Source of the DNA: CAVPTL01 sp963729195
Lineage (GTDB): Bacteria; Actinomycetota; Thermoleophilia; Gaiellales; JAICJC01
Direction: 5' to 3'
DNA length: 64,000 nt
Assembly (NCBI GenBank): GCA_963729195.1
Contig: CAVSNF010000027.1
Span: 1-64,000, forward strand
Shown piece by piece: positions 9,183 through 18,829 of this stretch. Made by a program: the position numbers and the translations under genes. The notes beneath the pieces were generated by a model that saw only the letters and a program-made list of their open reading frames with translations, did no database searches and had not been told where the DNA came from. Position 1 is the stretch's first letter. Each line of letters starts with the position of its first letter.

Positions 9183-10128
9183 CTAGATGTCGAATGCGGC
9201 CAGGTCGCCGGCGACTCCGGTGCCGGACTTCGCCTCGCCCGCGAGTGAATACGCGATACACCATGAATCCCGCGAGCACCGCGAACAGCGTGACCGCGAC
9301 CATGATGGTGGCGATCGCGTTGGTGCTCGGCAGCGGCGCCGCGCGGGTCGCGCTGTAGATCTCGATCGGCACCGTGTCGCAGCCGGCGCCGCACGAGAGG
9401 TAGTAGCTGATCACGAAATCGTCGATCGAGATCGCAAACACGATCGCCGCGCTGGAGACGATCGCCGGCAGAAGCAGCGGGAACAGCACCTTCTGGAGCG
9501 CCACCCGGGGGTCGCTCCGAGGTCGGCCGCCGGCTTCTTCGTACGATCTGCCGATCGAGAACAGCCGACCGCGCACGATCACCACCACGTAGGAGATCGA
9601 GAAGGTCACGTGCCCGAGGATCTGCGCGAACGTGCTGGTGTGGATGAAGGTGAACAGGTGCGTGAACACCAAAAGCAGCGACACGCCCATGACGATCTCG
9701 GGGGTCACCAGCGGGAACAGCATCAGGAAGTTCGACGGCGCCTGAGCCGCGGCCGCGCCAGCGGGCCAAGCCCGAGCGCCAGAGCAACGCCGATGGGGGT
9801 CGCGATCAGGACGTCGGCGCCGGCCAGCTTGATGCTCTGGTAGAGCGCGCCGCGCAGCTGATCGTTGTGCCACACCGAGTTGAACGTGATCGCCGTAGTA
9901 CCACTTGGTCGAGAAGCCCGCCCACACCGTGCGCGAACGCGAGTCGTTGAACGAGAACTGGATCGCGATCATCACCGGCACGATCGCCCAGGCCATGTAC
10001 AGCCACGTGATCAACGGCAGGAAGCGAGGCCGCCCCCACGGGTTGAAGATCCAGCCCCGAGCGCTGCCCAGGCCGTGGGCGCGGACGGCGTGTGCCGACT
10101 TCTGCTGCTCGACGGCTGCGTCGGTCAT
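9183..10128 (-). CDS. potC: Polyamine-type ABC transporter permease (PotC-like), frameshifted
   Basis: An inner-membrane permease of the PotC type. The N-terminus from ATG 10128 includes a first membrane helix (PLITWLYMAWAIVPVMIAIQ) and FSFNDSRSRTVWAG. Frame changes at about 9890 and 9770 interrupt the early loop; the later part reads LVTPEIVMGVSLLLVFTH, the EEA-type coupling loop SYEEAGG and FAISIDDFVISYYL. A final slip restores an ending KSGTGVAGDLAAFDI and a TAG stop at 9183. The ATG overlaps the potB stop by 4 bases (ATGA), so the two permeases are coupled. Confidence 0.75.
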
Positions 10129-11053
10129 AGCGTCTGCACCTCCTTCTGGGCTCGGTGGATCGACCACATGTAGTACCCCATCAGGATCACCAGGAAGAGC
10201 GACATGATGATGGTGATGGCCGCGCCGATGGTCGGCTGCGGGCCGCCGTGGAAGTACAGGTCGATCTGGTTGCCGATCATCGAGGTGGTGGGCGCGCCGG
10301 AGACGATGTTGGGCGTGTAGTAGTCGCCGAACATCGGCAGTGCGATCAGCACCGCGCCGCCCAGAAGGCCGGTCTTGGAGAGCGGCAGGGTGACGTGCAG
10401 GAACGTGCTGAAACGGGCTCCCGCCGAGATCACGGCCGGCTTCGAGCAGGCTCTTGTCGATGCGGTCGAGCGAGGCGTACAGCGGCAGGATGAAGATACG
10501 GGATGTAGCCGTACACGAGCGCCGCGATCACCGTGAAGCTCTGGCCGTTCAGCCAGGCGTCGTGCTGGCTCAGAAGTCCCAGGCTGACACGGCCAGGTTG
10601 CTGAGCGTGGGTGAAGTCGAAAAACCGGGTGGCGTATCCGTCGGCAGCCAGCAGGTTGACCCACGCCAGCATCCGCATCAGGTAGCTGATCCAAAACGGC
10701 ATGATCAAAAGGATCAGCAGGACGTTCTTGGTGCGGCCGGCGTGGCGGGCGATGTAGTAGGCCACCGGGTAGCCGATCAGCACCGAGAAGAACAGCGACA
10801 GGAACGACGTATTCGAGCGTGCGCACCACGGCGCCCCAGTAGACGCCGCCGGGGGCGAGGTCGCCCAGCACCTGCTGCATCCAGCCGACGTTCCAATCGA
10901 GCGGGTTCCAGATCGGTATGCGGCAGTCTGCAGCAGCGCGTCGACGTTGCCGAACGCGACCCCGATCACCGCATAGAACGGCACCAGGAACAGCAGCAGC
11001 AGCCAGACCACGCCTGGAAGCGCGAAACCGGCCCACAGCCAGCGTGGATACAT
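10125..11053 (-). CDS. potB: Polyamine-type ABC transporter permease (PotB-like), frameshifted
   Basis: First permease of the pot-type importer. From ATG 11053, preceded by a GGAGGGG ribosome site, it reads LWAGFALPGVVWLLLLFLVP as the first membrane helix. After slips near 10930 and 10810 it continues with LSLFFSVLIGYPVAYYIARH and LLILLIMPFWISYLMRMLAW. Another change near 10500-10430 leads into FLHVTLPLSKTGLLGGAVL (after the coupling loop) and ALPMFGDYYTPNIVSGAP. At least four frame changes are needed in about 930 bases, more than elsewhere in the window. The membrane topology is that of PotB. Confidence 0.72.
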
Positions 11054-11062
11054 CTGCCCCTC

Positions 11063-12318
11063 CTATCCTGCCTGGAAGTAGGCGTAGGCGTTTTGCCAGA
11101 GCTGCTGACCGCGCCAGCTCAGCGTCATCTCCTGCAGCGAGTCTGGGGCCGAAGTCGGCCTCGGTCAGAACGCACGTCCCCAGTGATTCGGGGATCACCT
11201 TGTTCTTGACCAGGTCCGCCGGATTGAGCTCCTTCATCGGCGGCTGGTAGCCGTTGAAGTTCACGAAGTTCGAGTAGGCGTTGTCGTAGTCGAGCATGTA
11301 GTTCAGCCACAGATGCGGCGAGCACCGGCTTCTTGGTGGTGCTGCAGATCGACCAGCAGTCGTTCTGCACCGGGCCCTTGCCCCGCTCGGGCCTCCAGAA
11401 TCCCAGCACCGATGCCGGCGTGCCCTTGGGCAGGTAGTAGAAGTAGGCGGACATCATGTCGCCGGACCAGGCCTGGTTGAGATAGGCGAGGCCCTCGGGG
11501 ATGTTGGAGTACTGCTGGTCGCCGACCTTGATGCTGCAGATGTTGTAGAGCTGCTGCAGGTCGTTGAGGGCCGCGTTGATGAGCTTGGGATCCTCGGTGT
11601 TGATGTCGTAGTGGTGCTTCCGCAAAAGCGCCATCGCGATCGTCTCGCGGGGCTCCGACAGAAGCGCGGTCTTGCCGGTGTACTTCTCGGCCTCCCAGAA
11701 GATGTCCCAGGGGTTCGTCATGGCTGGGATGTCCTCGGTGACCTTGTCGGTGCGGTAGGCGATGCCGGTGGCGTAGGCCGTGTACGGGCACGGTGTAGCG
11801 CGAGCCCTGGTCGTAGAACGGGCTCTGCAGCGAGTCCCACACGTTGGCGAGGTTGGGGACGTAGTCGAGGTTGATCGGCTTGACCAGCTTGGCGGCCACC
11901 ACCCGGTTGAGGTTGTCGGGCGTCATCTCGGTCACATCGGGGGCGACCGAGCCGGAGGCCAGGATCGCAGATTCCCGAGTTGATGTCGTTGAACGGCGTG
12001 ACCTCGACCTTGACGTCGTACTTCTTGCCGAAGTCCTCCAGCAGCTTCGCCGTAGATGTACTCGGGATAGTTGAAGACCGTGAAGGTGCCGCCGGTCTCG
12101 GGCTCGAGGCCCGAGGGGATCGGCTTCTCCCACAGCGGCAGCGTGACCGGGCGGTCGGGCCGCGCCAGCGGATACGGCGCCGCCGCCGACCGGCTCGGTC
12201 GAGTTCGGTGACACGCGCTCAGCAGCGCTCGACCCGCCCCCGAGAGGGCGAGTGCGGCGCCGCCGCTGCGGCGGAGGAAGTCTGTGCGGCGATTTGCGCG
12301 CCCGTCGAGTGGATGCAT
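11063..12318 (-). CDS. potD: Polyamine-type ABC transporter substrate-binding protein (PotD-like), frameshifted
   Basis: The extracytoplasmic binding component. The N-terminus RRTDFLRRSGGAALALSGAG followed by a Cys resembles a twin-arginine, lipoprotein-like export signal. The mature part reads ETGGTFTVFNYPEYIYG, then in shifted frames ESAILASGSVAPDVTEMTPD, KPINLDYVPNLANVWDSLQS and MTNPWDIFWEAEKYTGK, typical of PotD-like spermidine/putrescine binders. The C-terminus, in yet another frame, includes AYSNFVNFNGYQPPMKELNP. Frame slips cluster near 12050, 11965, 11790, 11350-11310 and 11150; at 12050 and 11965 one surplus G explains the slip. The ligand may be a polyamine or quaternary amine. Confidence 0.75.
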
Positions 12319-12369
12319 CAGCCCGAGCCTCCTGGTTCATGCACCGTAGCATCCGCGAGGAGCTCATGT

Positions 12370-13514
12370 TCATTGATCGAGCGTTGCGCGGCCTTCCACT
12401 TCATCGTCGATGTTCGCGGCAGGGATCGCCTCGCGAATCAGATCGTGGAAGTGCTTGAGCCCGTTCTCACGGGCTCCGAGTACTCCGGCGCGGTAGAGAC
12501 TCGAGCCGAGTCCCTCCTGCACGCGGTCGGTGAGATCGTTGTCCTCGTGCTGGACCAAGCGTGTTGATGCGCACGTTCAGCTTGCGTACCAGCGCGTCGC
12601 GCCGGCCGCTGGTTTCGGGTGGCCGGTACTGGTTGCCAGACGGTGGCTGTGTGGAGCGCATCGAGCGGATAGTTGGTCCACGTATCGATCTGATCAGGAT
12701 AGAGGTTGAACGTCATACCAGGAAACGCAAAAATAAAATTCCATTGATTTGCCTCGGGCTCGCGCAGGCCCGGCATCGGCCGCACAAGTCGCTGATACAA
12801 ACGCTCCTGGCGGTTCTTCGATGCCTTGTCGCGCATCGGGCTGCGGGCGATCGAGACGTGCGCGTCGGTGGTTTCGACCAGGTACTGCTTGTAGTCCACC
12901 AGCCGCAGCAGCCCGGGGTGGCCGACCGGGATGTGGTATCCCTCGAGATAGTTATCGATCGAGTTCTTCCAGTTGATGGGGAGCACTGCCGTGCCGGTGT
13001 CGTAGCGCACCAACCGGTCCGGCCGATAGGGCGCAAGCCACTCTGCGAACGGACCCATCACGTCGCTGCAGCGGCTCGGGATCGGGATCCAGGTTGGCGA
13101 ACACGAACCCCGCCAGCACGCCGCAGCTGAGCGGCCACAGGCCGTTGGCGTCCTTGTCGAACCCGGGGAACCCTGACTTCTCGGGTACGCCCAGCAGCTT
13201 GCCGTCGAGGCCGTAGGTCCAGCCGTGGTAGGGGCAGCGCAGCGCCTTGCCGCAGTTGCCCGACCCGTCGGCGACCCGCGCGCCGCGGTGGCGGCAGACG
13301 TTCGAGAACGCCCGCAGCTCTCCGTCCTTGCCGCGCACGACCACGATCGGCTCGCCGGCCACGGATCTGCGACACGTAGTCGCCGGCTTCCTGCAGCTGC
13401 GCTGACATGTCCGACCATCACCCACTGCTTACGGAACACCTCGCGCTGCTCGGCCTCGAAGAACTCGGGCGTCCGATACGTCCATGCAGGGAGGGTTCGA
13501 ATGGGTTCTTCCAT
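12370..13514 (-). CDS. Rieske (2Fe-2S) ring-hydroxylating/N-demethylating oxygenase, alpha subunit, frameshifted
   Basis: A Rieske non-heme iron oxygenase. MEEPIRTLPAWTYRTPEFFE begins the protein. In a second frame the Rieske cluster motif is complete: CRHRGARVADG then CPYHGWTYGLDGKLLG. Back in the first frame comes the iron-binding region NWKNSIDNYLEGYHIPVGHP with the expected Asn, Asp and two His. The C-terminus (about 12370-12558) is in a third frame. This architecture is shared by glycine-betaine, carnitine and choline oxygenases as well as aromatic ones. The adjoining PotDBCA-type importer and BetI-like TetR favour a quaternary amine or amine substrate, but this is inference. No reductase gene lies nearby. 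Confidence 0.8.
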
Positions 13515-13528
13515 GAGGATCCTCGGAC

Positions 13529-13546
13529 TGACTGACCAATCAGTCA
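13529..13546. promoter_or_regulatory. TetR operator-like palindrome, Rieske side
   Basis: TGACTGA and TCAGTCA flank CCAA, an 18-bp inverted repeat beginning 15 bp upstream of the Rieske oxygenase start. The same outer hexamers at the same spacing recur at 13655-13672 next to the tetR gene. The shape and position fit binding by the adjacent TetR protein. Confidence 0.65.
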
Positions 13547-13654
13547 ACCGGCTGTCAGTAAATCACGGCTGCTGGTGGGAGTCAACGAAACGCGTTTCGT
13601 CTTTGGCTCGGGCGCCGGCGCTTGACCTGCACCGTATCGCCGTGTTAACTCTGC

Positions 13655-13672
13655 TGACTGTGGCGTCAGTCA
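13655..13672. promoter_or_regulatory. TetR operator-like palindrome, tetR side
   Basis: TGACTG and CAGTCA flank TGGCGT, giving an 18-bp element with the same outer hexamers and spacing as 13529-13546. It ends 16 bp upstream of the tetR GTG start, where a bound repressor would block its own promoter. Confidence 0.6.
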
Positions 13673-13688
13673 ATCCCGCATCTGGGCC

Positions 13689-14267
13689 GTGAGGGAACCC
13701 CGTCGCGAGGCGATCCTGGAGGCGGCCTGCCACGTGGTCGGCCGGGTCGGGATCGATCGGCTGCGGATGTCAGATGTCGCCGCGGAGGCCGGCGTTTCCA
13801 CCGCACTGGTGCACTACTACTGCACCACCCGGGCGGATCTTCTGACACAGGCGTTTCGGTACGCCGACGAGCGCGCGGATGCGATCGAGCGCCGCATCGG
13901 CGCCGACCTGCCCGCCGTTGAGCGGATCGAGCGGCTGCTGGTGGTGTACCTCGACGACGAGTCGGAGATCTACGAGAGTTGGATACTCTGGCGGGAGATG
14001 TGGAATCACGCCCTGTTTGATCCGCAGCTGCGGCCGTCGCTGGAAGAGTCCTACCACGGCTGGGTCGACGGTCTGGTTGAGATCGTGCGCTCGGGCCAGG
14101 CCGACGGCTCGATTCCGGCCAGCGTCGACGGCGAGACGGCCGCCTGGCGGCTGACCGCGTTTGTCGAGGGCCTGGGGCCGCTGATGCTGTTTGGGATGCT
14201 CGACCGGGACCGCTGGCGGGAGCTGATCAAGGGCGCTGTCGCCCTGGAGCTGGGACAGACCTCGTGA
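13689..14267 (+). CDS. TetR/AcrR family transcriptional regulator (BetI-like)
   Basis: A 192-residue one-domain-plus-ligand-pocket repressor. The N-terminal helix-turn-helix reads RREAILEAACHVVGRVGIDR, then MSDVAAEAGVSTALVHYY, the recognition helix of the TetR family. The remaining 140 residues form the effector-binding domain. The start is GTG at 13689. It is divergent from the Rieske-pot operon, and two matching palindromes lie between them, so it probably represses both transcripts until the transported substrate or its product binds. The BetI resemblance is mild and used only as a hint towards amine ligands. Confidence 0.88.
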   Translation: MREPRREAILEAACHVVGRVGIDRLRMSDVAAEAGVSTALVHYYCTTRADLLTQAFRYADERADAIERRIGADLPAVERIERLLVVYLDDESEIYESWILWREMWNHALFDPQLRPSLEESYHGWVDGLVEIVRSGQADGSIPASVDGETAAWRLTAFVEGLGPLMLFGMLDRDRWRELIKGAVALELGQTS

Positions 14268-14666
14268 GCCATGGCCACGACCACGATCACGACGACCTGC
14301 CCGAGGATCGCTGGCTGTTTCTCACGCCCGAGCCGGAGGCTGAGCTGCCGCGGTCGATGGCAGAGCTCGCCAATGCGCTGGGAGAGCACGGCGCCGAGCG
14401 CCGACCAGCACGAGCAGCGGGTGGAGCGGATCGTCACCAGCGGGGACTATGCGACCTGGCTCGAGTACATGGTCGAGCAGCGCGAGCTGCTGGAGCGCTA
14501 CCTGGTGCGGTTCGGAGCCGACGAGCGGGCCGGCCACGTGGTCGATGTGATCAACAACCATCACCAGCTGGCACTGACGGTGCCCGATGAGGCGGGAGTC
14601 GGCGACAGCGAGCGCGAGCGCGTGGCCGAACTGATGCGCGAGATACACGGGCCGGACGCGCGCTAG
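14264..14666 (+). CDS. Small conserved hypothetical protein with His-rich N-terminus, frameshifted
   Basis: A GTG at 14264 overlaps the tetR stop codon by 4 bases and opens with SHGHDHDHDDLPEDRWLFLT, a run of His and Asp that could bind metal. After a slip near 14400 the second frame gives DQHEQRVERIVTSGDYATWL and ELMREIHGPDAR. Total length is about 133 residues with no signal peptide or membrane segment, and the second half is charged and helical. I do not recognise the family. The overlap implies co-expression with the TetR regulator. Confidence 0.55.
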
Positions 14667-14670
14667 TGAT

Positions 14671-14687
14671 GCACGCCCGGCCCGTGC
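14671..14687. terminator. Short hairpin between convergent genes
   Basis: GCACG at 14671-14675 pairs with CGTGC at 14683-14687 over a GC-rich loop, in the 29-bp gap between the convergent small hypothetical and GH16-like genes. There is no T-run, so termination is inferred only from position. Confidence 0.3.
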
Positions 14688-14695
14688 TGGGAGGG

Positions 14696-15469
14696 TTAGC
14701 CGTTGTACTTCGAGACGGTCACCGAGTCGATCTGGAAGGCGACCTTGGCGGGCGTGGATGCGTTGGGCATCACGCCGGTGAAGCCGTTGGTGCCGACGTT
14801 CGACTGCATGATCAGATGCATCGGTGCCGACGGGACGTGAGAGGTGTAGTTGGCCCACGCCTTGCCGTCCAGGCTCACGGTGATCTTGCCGGGAGTCCAG
14901 TCCAGCGTCATCGTGTGCCACTGCGAGAAGTCGCCGTTGACCTTGGCGTGCACGCGGGTGCTGCCGTAGTGCAGCGTGGCCGTCTCCACGTCGCGGGCGG
15001 CGCCGTGGTCGGTCGACTCCTCGGCCCAGTCGACGACCGTGCCCGAGCCGCTGGGGCGCAGCGCAACATCCATGCCGGTGCCGACACCCTTGTCCATGCG
15101 GAAGCGGATGCTCCAGCGGCCGTAGGTCTGGTTCACCGAGCGCGCCATCGAGACGCCGCCGGAGATCCATTTCCCGCCGCGGGCTGAGTCGCGGTAGGTG
15201 AGGATGTTCATGGCACCGCCGGTTGCGACCACATGGGTCTTCGCCCACCCGCTCTGCGGGCAGCAGCTGGGGGTGCCGTTGTAGCGCGTCCACGTGTTCG
15301 TGTTCAGCGTGTCGAACTGATCCGAGAACACCTGTGTGAACGAGCCGGTTGCCGCCGGCTGAGCCGCAACCGCCGACAGCGGGGCGGCACTTGCGGTTGA
15401 ACTCAACACACCTGCGGCGGCCAGAGCGGCCAGCGGAGCGAGACTCAAGAACTTGAACCTACGTCGCAT
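14696..15469 (-). CDS. Secreted glycoside hydrolase family 16-like protein, probable nucleophile loss
   Basis: A 257-residue secreted protein starting at ATG 15469 behind a GAGGTG ribosome site. A signal peptide of about 30 residues (MRRRFKFLSLAPLAALAAAG, ending near ASAAP) precedes a concanavalin-like beta-sandwich seen in GH16 glucanases: QFDTLNTNTWTRYNG, YGRWSIRFRMDKGVG, HTMTLDWTPGKITVSLDGK and MHLIMQSNVG. The GH16 catalytic motif is normally ExDxxE. Here the aligned stretch is VVDWAEE, so the first Glu, the nucleophile, is Val, while the acid/base Glu remains. It may bind rather than cleave polysaccharide. The gene stands alone. Confidence 0.72.
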   Translation of the reverse strand: MRRRFKFLSLAPLAALAAAGVLSSTASAAPLSAVAAQPAATGSFTQVFSDQFDTLNTNTWTRYNGTPSCCPQSGWAKTHVVATGGAMNILTYRDSARGGKWISGGVSMARSVNQTYGRWSIRFRMDKGVGTGMDVALRPSGSGTVVDWAEESTDHGAARDVETATLHYGSTRVHAKVNGDFSQWHTMTLDWTPGKITVSLDGKAWANYTSHVPSAPMHLIMQSNVGTNGFTGVMPNASTPAKVAFQIDSVTVSKYNG

Positions 15470-15805
15470 GATCACCTCAAAGTCGGAAACACGGAGCCGT
15501 TCCCCATGGTGTCGCCCCCAACTTGACAACTTCAAGGCCTGCGGCGCGATTCTCACAAGAGGTTTAAGCCGTCTTTACACCACCGCCGCCGGCTTCACAA
15601 ATGCCCCAAGGCCTCAGAATCCCGCTTCCATGGCCAAATCCCGACCGCCGCAGCGCTGGGCGCCGCCGCTTCCGGGGCGGCGACGGACAGGTCGCCGAAC
15701 CGGGCGCGGCGGACTCGAAGGACCGTGCTTGCAGGGCTTAGCCGTTGCTCGTGCAGTCTCGGCTTCAGGATCCGGTGAGGCGGGTGGAATTCGCCGGCGG
15801 AGTTG
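15470..15805. other. 336-bp gap with no convincing gene
   Basis: It separates the GH16-like gene from the DMT permease gene, both on the minus strand, so it should hold the GH16 promoter. A short near-palindrome, CTTGA and TCAAG around a 5-bp core, is seen near 15520-15535. A minus-strand open frame at 15595-15837 has no domain and overlaps the permease end, so I do not call it. Confidence 0.5.
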
Positions 15806-16699
15806 TTATGGGGCGTGCACGGCGGCCTCGTGCTCACCGGCGGCGATCATGTCGCCCACCACCGGTGAGGAGGCCAGCAGCCACACCCCCACGATCACCA
15901 CCGCGATCGACGCAAGCAGCACACCGCTGGAGGCCGAGCCCAGCTTGGACAGCCGCTCGTTGAACACCACCGGGGCGAGCGCCACCGGCACCAGCACCTC
16001 GGTGGCGAACGCGATCGGGATCACCACCGTCGCCGCCCGCCGCTGCAGCGCGCTCATCTGGGTGATCCCGCCCACGGTCGCCGCCGCTCCGATCATCACC
16101 AGCAGCAGGCCGACCTGCACCGGCTGTGTTCGCGGGGAGGCGTCGGTGAAGAGCTTGGTGGCGACGCTCGAGAGCGCGAATGCAAGCCCGGCGCAGAGCG
16201 CCACCAGCGCCGGCCGGGCTGTCAGGTGCCGGCGCCACAGCAGCGGCGCCAGCGCCAGCACCGCCAGCACCACCAGCACCGCCCCGATCGCCCAGGCCGA
16301 CGCGTGCTGGCTGGATCGCGCAGGGGCGGTGGCCGCGATCGTGGCGATGCCGACGATCAGGGCGCCGGAGCCGACGATCTCGCGCGGGCCGACCTGCTCG
16401 TGCAGCGTCACCCGGGCCAGCACCAGCACCACCACCAGCATCAGTGCCAGCACCGGCTGCACCACCGTCAGCGGTGCCAGCGACAGCGCGGCGGCGTGCA
16501 GCGCCCACCCCAGCAGCGCAATCGCCGCGCCCCAAAGCCACCGCACCGATCGCAGCATCGGCCCCAGCAGCGCCACTCGCAGGGCGTCGCCACGCGGCAT
16601 CTGTGGGGCGGCTGAGGCCTGGATTACCACGCCCGTCCCGAACAGCAGTGCCGCGGCCAGGGCACAGATGCTGCCTAGGGCGGTGTCCATCGTGATCAT
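15806..16699 (-). CDS. DMT/EamA-type membrane transporter
   Basis: A 297-residue, very hydrophobic protein with about ten predicted membrane helices in two similar halves, as in the drug/metabolite transporter superfamily. The first half opens with ALGSICALAAALLFGTGVVI, and the second repeats the pattern from VALCAGLAFALSSVATKLF. A conserved LSLAPLTVVQPVLAL segment and NERLSKLG close to the end are typical of the DMT-like 'multidrug' group found in actinobacteria. Starts at ATG 16699 or 16690 are both possible. No neighbouring gene suggests a substrate. Confidence 0.8.
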   Translation of the reverse strand: MITMDTALGSICALAAALLFGTGVVIQASAAPQMPRGDALRVALLGPMLRSVRWLWGAAIALLGWALHAAALSLAPLTVVQPVLALMLVVVLVLARVTLHEQVGPREIVGSGALIVGIATIAATAPARSSQHASAWAIGAVLVVLAVLALAPLLWRRHLTARPALVALCAGLAFALSSVATKLFTDASPRTQPVQVGLLLVMIGAAATVGGITQMSALQRRAATVVIPIAFATEVLVPVALAPVVFNERLSKLGSASSGVLLASIAVVIVGVWLLASSPVVGDMIAAGEHEAAVHAP

Positions 16700-16771
16700 C
16701 GTAGCCACGAGCGGGCGCCGGGCGGGGTACGGCGCGTGCCGACATCCCCGCGTGTCAGCATACGCGGCGGC

Positions 16772-18829
16772 ATGCAACGAGATCTGACTGCGCTCTTCGA
16801 CCCCCGCTCGGTGGCCATCGTGGGCGCCTCCGACGACCCCGCCAAGTGGGGAAACTGGCTTGCCAGGGGAGCGCTCCAGGGTGAGCATCGGCGGCCGGTG
16901 TACCTGGTCAACCACAAGGGCACACCGGTGCTCGGCCGTGACACCTACCGGTCGGTTGCCGACCTGCCCGACGTGCCGGAGCTGGTGGTCGTCTCGGTTC
17001 CCGCGGGCGCCTTCGAGCAGACCGTCGACGAGGCCCTGGCCGCCGGCGCCCACGCGTTCGTGGGCATCACCGCCGGCCTGGGAGAGTCGGGAGCAGACGC
17101 CCAGGAGCGTGAGCGCAAGCTGGTCGAGCGGGTGCGCGATGCCGGTGCGATCCTGCTGGGGCCCAACTGCCTGGGGGTGTTCGATCACTCCGCCGAGCTG
17201 GGGATCTGCTCCAACGAGTTCCCCGCCGGGCACATCGGGCTGATCTCCCAGAGCGGCAACCTGGCACTCGAGATGGGCATCAAGGCCCGCGAGTACAACC
17301 TCGGATTCTCGCGCTTCGCCTCGCTTGGGTAACCAGTCGGACGTCGATCTGGCCGAGCTGGTGACGTCCATGGGGCGGCATCACGACACCGAGATCGTGG
17401 CCGTCTACATCGAGGATTTTCGTGACGGGCGGGCCTTCGTCGAGGCCGCCGCCACCTGTGGCAAGCCGGTGGTCGTGCTGACCGTCGGCGCCAGCGTCGC
17501 CAGTGCCCGGGCGGCGCTCTCGCACACCGGTGCGATGGTCAGCGCGCACTGCGGTGGTCGAAGCCGCCTGCCATGCGGCCGGGGCGCATCTGGTGCACTC
17601 TCCCACCGAGCTGATCGACCTCGCCCAGGCGTTGCTGCAGCCGCGCCGCCGCAGCGGGCCGCGGATCGCGGTTGTGGGCGACGGCGGCGGCCACGGCGCG
17701 ATCGCCTGCGACCAGGTCGATGCCGCCGGGCTGGAACTGCCGGTGCTGAGCCCGGAGCTGTCGGCTGCGATCGCCGCCGATCTGCCGTCCACCGCCGCCA
17801 CCGGAAACCCGGTCGACCTGGCCGGCGGCGGCGAGCAGGACTTCATGTCGTACGCCAACGTCACCACTGCGCTTTTGAACTCGGGTGAGGTGGACGCGGT
17901 GCTGATGACCGGCTACTTCGGCGGCTACAGCCAGTACTCACAGGAGTTTCTCGATCGCGAGGTGGAGGTGGCGCATGCCATCACCGCCGCCGTGCGGGCC
18001 AGCGGCCGGCCGATGATCTCCCAGACGATGTACTCGGCCGAGCCCACCTCGGACGCGATGCGCGAGGGTGGGGTGCCGACCTTCCGCACGATCGAGGCGG
18101 CAACCGCGGCGCTGGTGGCGATCGCCGAGCGGCCCGCGCCCACCGGCGCGCCGCCGATACCGGCGGTCGAGACGCAGCCGCTTGCGACCGACTACTTCGG
18201 CGCTCGCGACATGCTCGAGCAGGCCGGCGTCGCCTTCGTCGACGCGGTGCAGGTGCGCGGCCGCGACGAGGCGCAGGTGGCGGCCGGGCAGCTCGGATTC
18301 CCGCTGGTGGTCAAGGCCTTGGGCATGCTGCACAAGTCCGACGCCGGTGGGGTTGCGGTCGGCATCTGCAGACGCCGCCGAGCTGGAACGGGTGGTGGCC
18401 GACATGGAGCAGCGGCTGGCGCCCGAGGCGCTCTCGCTGGAGCGGATGGCCCCGCTGCATGAGGGGGTCGAGCTGATCATCGGCGCTCGCCGCGACTCGC
18501 GCTTCGGGCCGATCGCGCTGGTCGGACTGGGCGGGTTGTACGCCGAGGTGCTGGAGGACGTGGCGATCGGCCTGGCGCCGCTCGACCAGGCCGGTGCGGT
18601 GGCGCTCTTGAACAGCCTTCGCGGCGCGGCCATCCTGCACGGCGCCCGCGGCCGGCCGCCGGTCGACATCGCCGCCGCAGCCGCGGCGGCGGTGGCGCTG
18701 TCGCATCTGGCTGCGGCCCGACCGGACATCGCCGAGATCGAGGTCAATCCGCTGCTGGTGACGCCGGCCGGGGCGTTGGGACTGGACGCACGCATCATCC
18801 CCGTGGAAGGATCTGCGCATGCTGGTTGA
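16772..18829 (+). CDS. ADP-forming acyl-CoA synthetase (acetate-CoA ligase family), frameshifted
   Basis: A single-chain alpha-beta acyl-CoA synthetase of about 685 residues. The CoA-binding domain begins MQRDLTALFDPRSVAIVGAS and includes LLGPNCLGVFDH and GHIGLISQSGNLALEM. Past slips near 17328 and 17555 the ligase domain reads PTELIDLAQALLQ and TGNPVDLAGGGEQDF. The ATP-grasp part has LGFPLVVKALGMLHKSDAGG, a third slip near 18365, then VALVGLGGLYAEVLED-like sequence and IAEIEVNPLLVTP. Such enzymes interconvert an acyl-CoA and acid with ADP/ATP. The next gene, an SDR resembling 2,4-dienoyl-CoA reductase, overlaps its end and suggests acyl-CoA metabolism. Confidence 0.82.

Noticed and set aside
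9760..11320. Programmed ribosomal frameshifting in the pot genes
   Set aside because: Slips are too many, go in both directions and lack a shared slippery heptamer; single-base errors are simpler.
15595..15837. 80-codon minus-strand frame upstream of the GH16-like gene
   Set aside because: No ribosome site or domain, overlaps the end of the DMT permease gene, and composition matches non-coding GC-rich sequence.
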